Source of the DNA: Vesta saturnalis
Taxonomy: Eukaryota; Arthropoda; Insecta; Coleoptera; Lampyridae
Assembly (NCBI GenBank): GCA_036346205.1
Contig: JARFJB010000004.1
Span: forward strand, 255,001-319,000
DNA length: 64,000 bases
Direction of reading: 5' to 3'
Position numbers and translations under genes: made by a program. A model generated the notes under the pieces. That model did no database searches. It saw nothing but the letters and a program-made list of their open reading frames with translations, and was not told the DNA's origin. Positions 58,802 to 64,000 of the stretch are shown here, one piece after another (the stretch's first letter is position 1; the number at the start of each line of letters is the position of its first letter).

Positions 58802-59808
58802 ATGGTTTTATGTGCTGAAAATTGCGCAAAAGCTGTTGCTCTTGTTAAAGATGGCCGTAATTATGCATACGTTGCAAGAATCCTTGGTTTTTATCGCTGT
58901 ACCATCAAAAGAGTGGTCGAAAGTTTTAGAAAAATTAGAGGAAATAAACGTAGGGCAGGTAGTAGCAGAAAACGAAAAACTACTGCTGTTGATGACAGAT
59001 TTCTTCAAGTTGCAACTTTACGGAATCGTCATTTAACATCAAGACAGTCAAGAAATTAACTCTAAGAGGTCCGAAATACAAATATTAGTATGTGGACAGT
59101 TCGCCGATGATTGAAGGAGTTCGGTTTGTACGCTTGCAGACTAGCAAGTGGACCCAAATTACTTCCGCGTCACCAAGTACAATTTGCCAATGAACATTTA
59201 CATTGGAACTTAGGGAAACGGAAAAATGTTCTTTTTACTGATGAACCCAGATTCTGTTTACATTCTCCAGATGGACGGAAAGGAGTATGGAGAAGGAATG
59301 GAGAAAGATTTGCAGAGTGCACGTTCAGTCCTCGTCTGAACTATGGAGGAGGTTTAATAATGGTGTGGGTTGGAATAACCAGGGAGGCTGCACTGACTTA
59401 GTGGTTGTTGATGGATCATTGACTGCCCACCGATATATTGAAGAGATATTAATCGATTACGTTGTACCTTATAGTGAATTTATCGGCGATGGATTTATCC
59501 TAATGCAGGATAATGCACGGCCTCATACCGCAATGTGTGTTACACAATACCTCGTGGATGTAGGTATTAATTAAATGAACTGGCCAGAATGTTCGTCTGA
59601 TCTTAACCCCATAGAATATGTGTGGGAGATGCTTGGTAAGGGAGTCAGAGATCGCGAACTAGCTACAGCTACAGTAAATGACCTTCGTTTAGTCCTTCTC
59701 GAGAAATGGCAAAATATTCCTCAAGCTGCTATTCGTAACCTTATCGACAGTATGAACCGACGCCTGCCGGCAGTTATAAGAACAAAAGGAGGTAATACAA
59801 AATATTGA
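58802..59808 (+). pseudogene. Tc1-type transposase, nearly full length but broken
   Basis: From the ATG at 58802: HTH region AKAVALVKDGRNYAYVARIL and KRVVESFRKIRGNKR, then TTAVDDRFLQVATLRNRHL. A stop follows RQSRN. A second piece has LKEFGLYACRLASGP and the catalytic blocks VLFTDEPRFCL (first Asp), RKGVWRRNGERF and the GGGLIMVWVGI block. A shift to the next frame leads to LMQDNARPHTA (second Asp). A stop at 59572 precedes NWPECSSDLNPIEYVWEMLG (Glu 34 residues on) and the end at 59808. The DD34E spacing fits Tc1. At least one frameshift and two stops. Confidence 0.88.
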
Positions 59809-60166
59809 TATAAATTTGTTGTTTCTCTAGGTTAGTTTAGTTAACTGCGATAAATAAATTTTCCAATTTTTTTTATGTAAGTTGTAAGTGTTTATTAAAA
59901 TTTAACAATATATTGTTGCCTTTTTATTACACTTAAAGACATAAATCAAAAAACAGAATGTAGGAAAGGAATGGTTCTTAATAGAGATGCGTATTTCGAA
60001 AGAATTTGGTTACGAAAATATTCCAGGGTGTTTTAAAACTAGGGCTGTATAACAACCTTTCAATTAACCCTGTGTAATGACCAAAATGGAAGCATTTAAC
60101 AAAAGATTGGATACGAAAATTGAAATTATGAACGTATTAACTTGTTGCGTTTTTGCGCCTGAGTGT

Positions 60167-60168
<2 letters not shown>
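59809..60168. other. 3' flank of Tc1 remnant, no gene
   Basis: AT-rich. The CCAGGGTGTTTTAAAACTAGGG region near 60025 could be close to a transposon end, but no matching left end was found. Confidence 0.35.

Positions 60169-60242
<74 letters not shown>
60169..60242. repeat. (TA)n followed by (GT)n microsatellite
   Basis: About 60 bases of TA followed by TGTGTGTGTG. Open frames here are repeat artefacts. Confidence 0.95.
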
Positions 60243-61945
60243 AGGTACCTGTCACTCTGCCAAACCACCACTTGATGGTGATACCATTAAATAACTGCAT
60301 CTTCCTTGTCATGCTTCATTTCTGAAAACAATCATCTGTTAATATTTAAATATGATAACAAACCAAGTTGTAAAATTATTTCTTGAGGCGTTGGCTGCCT
60401 TTTCAAAATCGCCATTCCTGTAGAAGGGTGGAAGTCTCTAGGAAATTTTCTTGTTTCTGTTTACTAGATGCTAGATATCATTTTCATGGAAAATTTTCAC
60501 TATATAATATCGCTTTGTTGTATAAAAGTGATATAAACGCCATTACATTTTGGTAAGCTGTATTATATCTTATTAACCTCGTTATAATTAGAACTTCTTT
60601 TTCAGGTTTCACACACAAAAGAGTTTCCCATTACTTCTTCAAAGAAATAAATGCAACAAATTGTTTAAGACATTTAAACTAACGCTCGTATTCGATCTTA
60701 GAGGTAACACCTTATCATCGAATAAACATCGTTTTCATTCTTTACTTTCGTTGTTTAACTACCTTGGATTTCTCTAAACCTACGTTTCTATATATTTAAG
60801 TTTCTATCTATTGAAGTGTAACTTTACCGTTACGATTACATCAAAGTTCATGTTTACATTTGGTTGTCTGGATTGATGTAACAAGAGTATCCGTTCTGTA
60901 TCTCCTTGGCTTATCGCTTGGATTATGTTGCTGATAAACTGCGATCTGTAGTTCACATACTGGGGATTGCTTGCCCGTTGCTCGGCTGCTTTGAGAAACG
61001 CATAAGCATTTGCAACCACAGGTCAGCTCTTTCTTTTTTATTGCATGCATAAATAATTTGCTTTCTACAACGAAAAGAAGTACATTTACTTTAGTTCCGT
61101 TAACAATTATTTGAAAAACATCTCACCTCTGAATAAGACTCGTATATCTAAATTGCTTCAACAGGTTACGATTGCCTACTAGGAAATTAAATATATTTAT
61201 TTTAATTATATCAACAAGTACTTGTTAAACATTTTTACCTGTAGTATAAGTTCGGTAATATTTTGATACCTGGATTCATCTCATTTTCAATAGAATTTCT
61301 CTCATGTAGATCTGCTATGTGTTAATTAAATCATTCTTTAAGATTTTAACGCACACTTGGCAATCAACATTTTGAATAATTTTTGTTAATATTAGGTTTA
61401 TGTGTTACGCCCGTAGCGAGCTCATATTAATTTATATTTTATCATTTATGTGAATTGTGGAAATTCCAGAAAGTAAATAAATTTACGTTTGTTGAGGGAA
61501 TTGTTCACTTACTTATTATTCCTATTACTTACTACCTGTTTCAAGTTTTACAGGCTCTCCCTCTTCCAAGGAATAAGAACCTTTTTCTTTTCCTTTTTTC
61601 TCGTTAAAGCTTGTGGCGTCCATTTCGGTTCTTTCCTCTCTAACCATATTCTCACTCCAACTATATTATCGATATCTCCAAAACAACCATGCAATCCGCG
61701 TGTTCTGCGGTCTTCCGACCGTTCGATTGAGTTTTGGCCGAGCTCACTCATTCCTCCTATTTTGTGCAGCGTGGTAGTTAGATACGTGGCAAAGTAAGCA
61801 GCTGTCAATTTATTTGCACAGTGGAGGTTAAATAAGAACATTTTCTTTGTTATGAATAACATTTTTTTCCTTCTATAATACTTCAAATCGCAGAATACAC
61901 ATTTGACAGAAATTTGCAATAAATCTTTTTCAAAGCTAATTTATG
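60243..61945. other. stretch without a recognised gene
   Basis: The minus-strand ORF 60804-61019 (MVANAYAFLKAAEQRASNPQ, SQFISNIIQAIS) has a protein-like composition but no known motif and no neighbour to support it. 61548-61919 on the minus strand is also open without a motif. I treat both as unproven. Confidence 0.35.
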
Positions 61946-62205
61946 TCAAGAGCAAGATATCCTAGATGAAGTAGATAACAATCCTACATCAAGTGTTAGA
62001 AAACTTGCGACTCAACATAATATTTCAAAAGACCGCGTCCATAGAATACTTGGAGAACAACTATGGCATCCGTACCACTTTCAAAAAGTGCAGGGTTTGA
62101 ATTCAGAAGATTATGCAGCACGCATGTATGCTGGTTTTTAGAAAAACAGCAGTACTCAGATTTTGTTTCATCAGTACTTCGTACTGATGTCCTAATTATT
62201 AGTAA
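61946..62205 (+). pseudogene. mariner-superfamily HTH fragment
   Basis: Plus-strand frame with QEQDILDEVDNNPTSSVRKL, ATQHNISKDRVHRILGEQ, HPYHFQKVQGLNSEDYAARM: the second HTH of DUF4817-type transposases. After a frameshift near 62140 it continues QQYSDFVSSVLRTDVLI, the position of the FTDE block, and is then lost. It ends just before the long TA repeat. Confidence 0.75.
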
Positions 62206-62229
62206 TATAGGGCAATAATTACAATTTTG

Positions 62230-63003
<774 letters not shown>

Positions 63004-64000
63004 TTACTCTATTTTATAAAATGTCAAGATTTTCTGGAGTGTCGAAATAGTACACCTCGTTTTTGTATGACTCCATAGTGGGTTCAAGTCAGGGGACCTG
63101 GCAGGCCATAAAATGTCCCCATTATTGGAAATTAATTTATTATTAAATACTCTTTGCAAATATTGTTTAACGTCTGCTGAATTGTGTGCTGGACAGCCGT
63201 CTTGCATAAACCAAATATTTTCTAAATTTGGATTGATGTTTCTCAGAGCGGGTATGATTTGTTCTTGCAACATCTCTAAGTATCGGACTCCGTTTAAATT
63301 ATAATTGAAAATAAATGGTCCAATCAAGTTATTTCCTAAAATGTTACATTTAAAACAAACTTTTTAAGAACATTTTATTTATACCTATAATTCCGCACCA
63401 TACATTGAAACCAAATCTGGTTTGAAATCTCCTTTCACAAACTTTATGGGGATTTTCCACATTCCAGAAGTGCGTATTGTGCCTATTAAAAATTCCGCAA
63501 TTTGTAAATTTGGTTTTATCCGTCCATAAAACGGATGAGAATTGAGGATGTTTGAATGTACCACCGTGAAAATGCCATTCGTCTCTCAAAATCACCTTCT
63601 CGTAACGCTTGTGTAATAATTGGTTTGAATTGATGAAATTTATTTTTTTAAATTGTCATGGACGGAGGATTTCGGAATGAGTAATACATCGGCCATTTTT
63701 CTAACCGAAGATGCTTCGTTTTCACCAACAAAATTTAGAACAGCATTATTATTACCTTCATTATCTTTAACATACTTGTTAGGTCTTTCCTTCTCAAAAC
63801 TGCCATATGACAATAAATTCATCACTAAAGTCCTGAAATGTCTTTTATTCGGTTGAACCCGATCGGGAAATATTTGTTCATAATTTCTTATTGCAGTATC
63901 TGCATTTCTATTTGCTTTGAAATAGATTTCAAGCATATCTAGCTTCTCTTCATTGGAATATCTAACGCCATACTTCAAAAATCTTGCACCAAGATACAAA
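63004..64000 (-). pseudogene. mariner-superfamily transposase with DUF4817-like HTH, broken, runs off window
   Basis: On the minus strand: VRYSNEEKLDMLEIYFKANR, AIRNYEQIFPDRVQPNKRHF (DUF4817-like HTH), EASSVRKMADVLLIPKSSVH, then a frameshift into FHQFKPIITQALREGDFERR. Another frame has HPQFSSVLWTDKTKFTNCG (first Asp), GFNVWCGIIG, a further shift to GPFIFNYNLNGVRYLEML, WFMQDGCPAHNSADV (second Asp) and LWPARSPDLNPLW. The reading then shifts, so the third Asp block is lost. The N-terminal end may lie beyond base 64000. Confidence 0.85.

Noticed and set aside
60064..60312. Minus-strand ORF with a long Ile-Tyr repeat
   Set aside because: Translation of the (TA)n run.

Overview
This window looks like transposon-dense, AT-rich DNA from an arthropod, most likely an insect. 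Everything recognisable is a eukaryotic mobile-element gene: Polinton/Maverick, Penelope-like elements (PLEs), P-type with a THAP domain, a Crypton-like tyrosine recombinase, pogo, piggyBac, Tc1/mariner and LINE. Several of these genes show GT..AG introns. I found no ordinary host gene, CRISPR array, rRNA or convincing functional tRNA. Almost every gene is broken by stops, frameshifts or deletions, so this is mostly a fossil bed. The species cannot be named from the sequence.

Layout. 1-2858: a DNA transposon with ~135 bp inverted ends, encoding a decayed DDE transposase with a SWIM zinc motif. 3.5-11.2 kb: remains of a Polinton (major capsid protein, integrase, protein-primed DNA polymerase B), with a 0.5 kb GA-rich satellite at 6.2-6.7 kb. 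11.21-43.18 kb: two head-to-tail copies of a ~16.6 kb block. Each copy holds a small unknown gene, an unknown 101-codon ORF, a PLE 3' end with a hammerhead-ribozyme motif, a THAP/P-element-like transposase, a second PLE fragment, a foldback MITE and a multi-exon tyrosine recombinase gene. Copy 2 lacks the last ~1.06 kb and stops inside the recombinase gene, directly against the 5' part of another Polinton polymerase gene (43.18-44.12 kb). 44.2-46.1 kb: tRNA-like, CA-repeat and PLE debris, including another hammerhead-like motif. 46.8-47.95 kb: LINE reverse transcriptase pieces. 48.1-49.1 kb: a third, older copy of the PLE 3' end. 49.23-53.15 kb: a 3.9 kb pogo element. 54.52-56.77 kb: a piggyBac element. 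58-64 kb: at least four different Tc1/mariner-superfamily remnants.

The most informative structure is the 16.6 kb duplication. The two copies share disabling mutations, so the block was already dead when it was copied. They are almost identical over long stretches, but a sharply bounded ~390 bp patch covering the second THAP exon differs by about 15%. That pattern suggests conversion from another family member. Hammerhead-like ribozyme folds occur at four kinds of place, all linked to PLE sequence or lying near it. No new intact system was found. The strongest candidates for follow-up are the THAP patch, the hammerheads, the intron-bearing tyrosine recombinase and the two Polinton polymerase types flanking the duplication.
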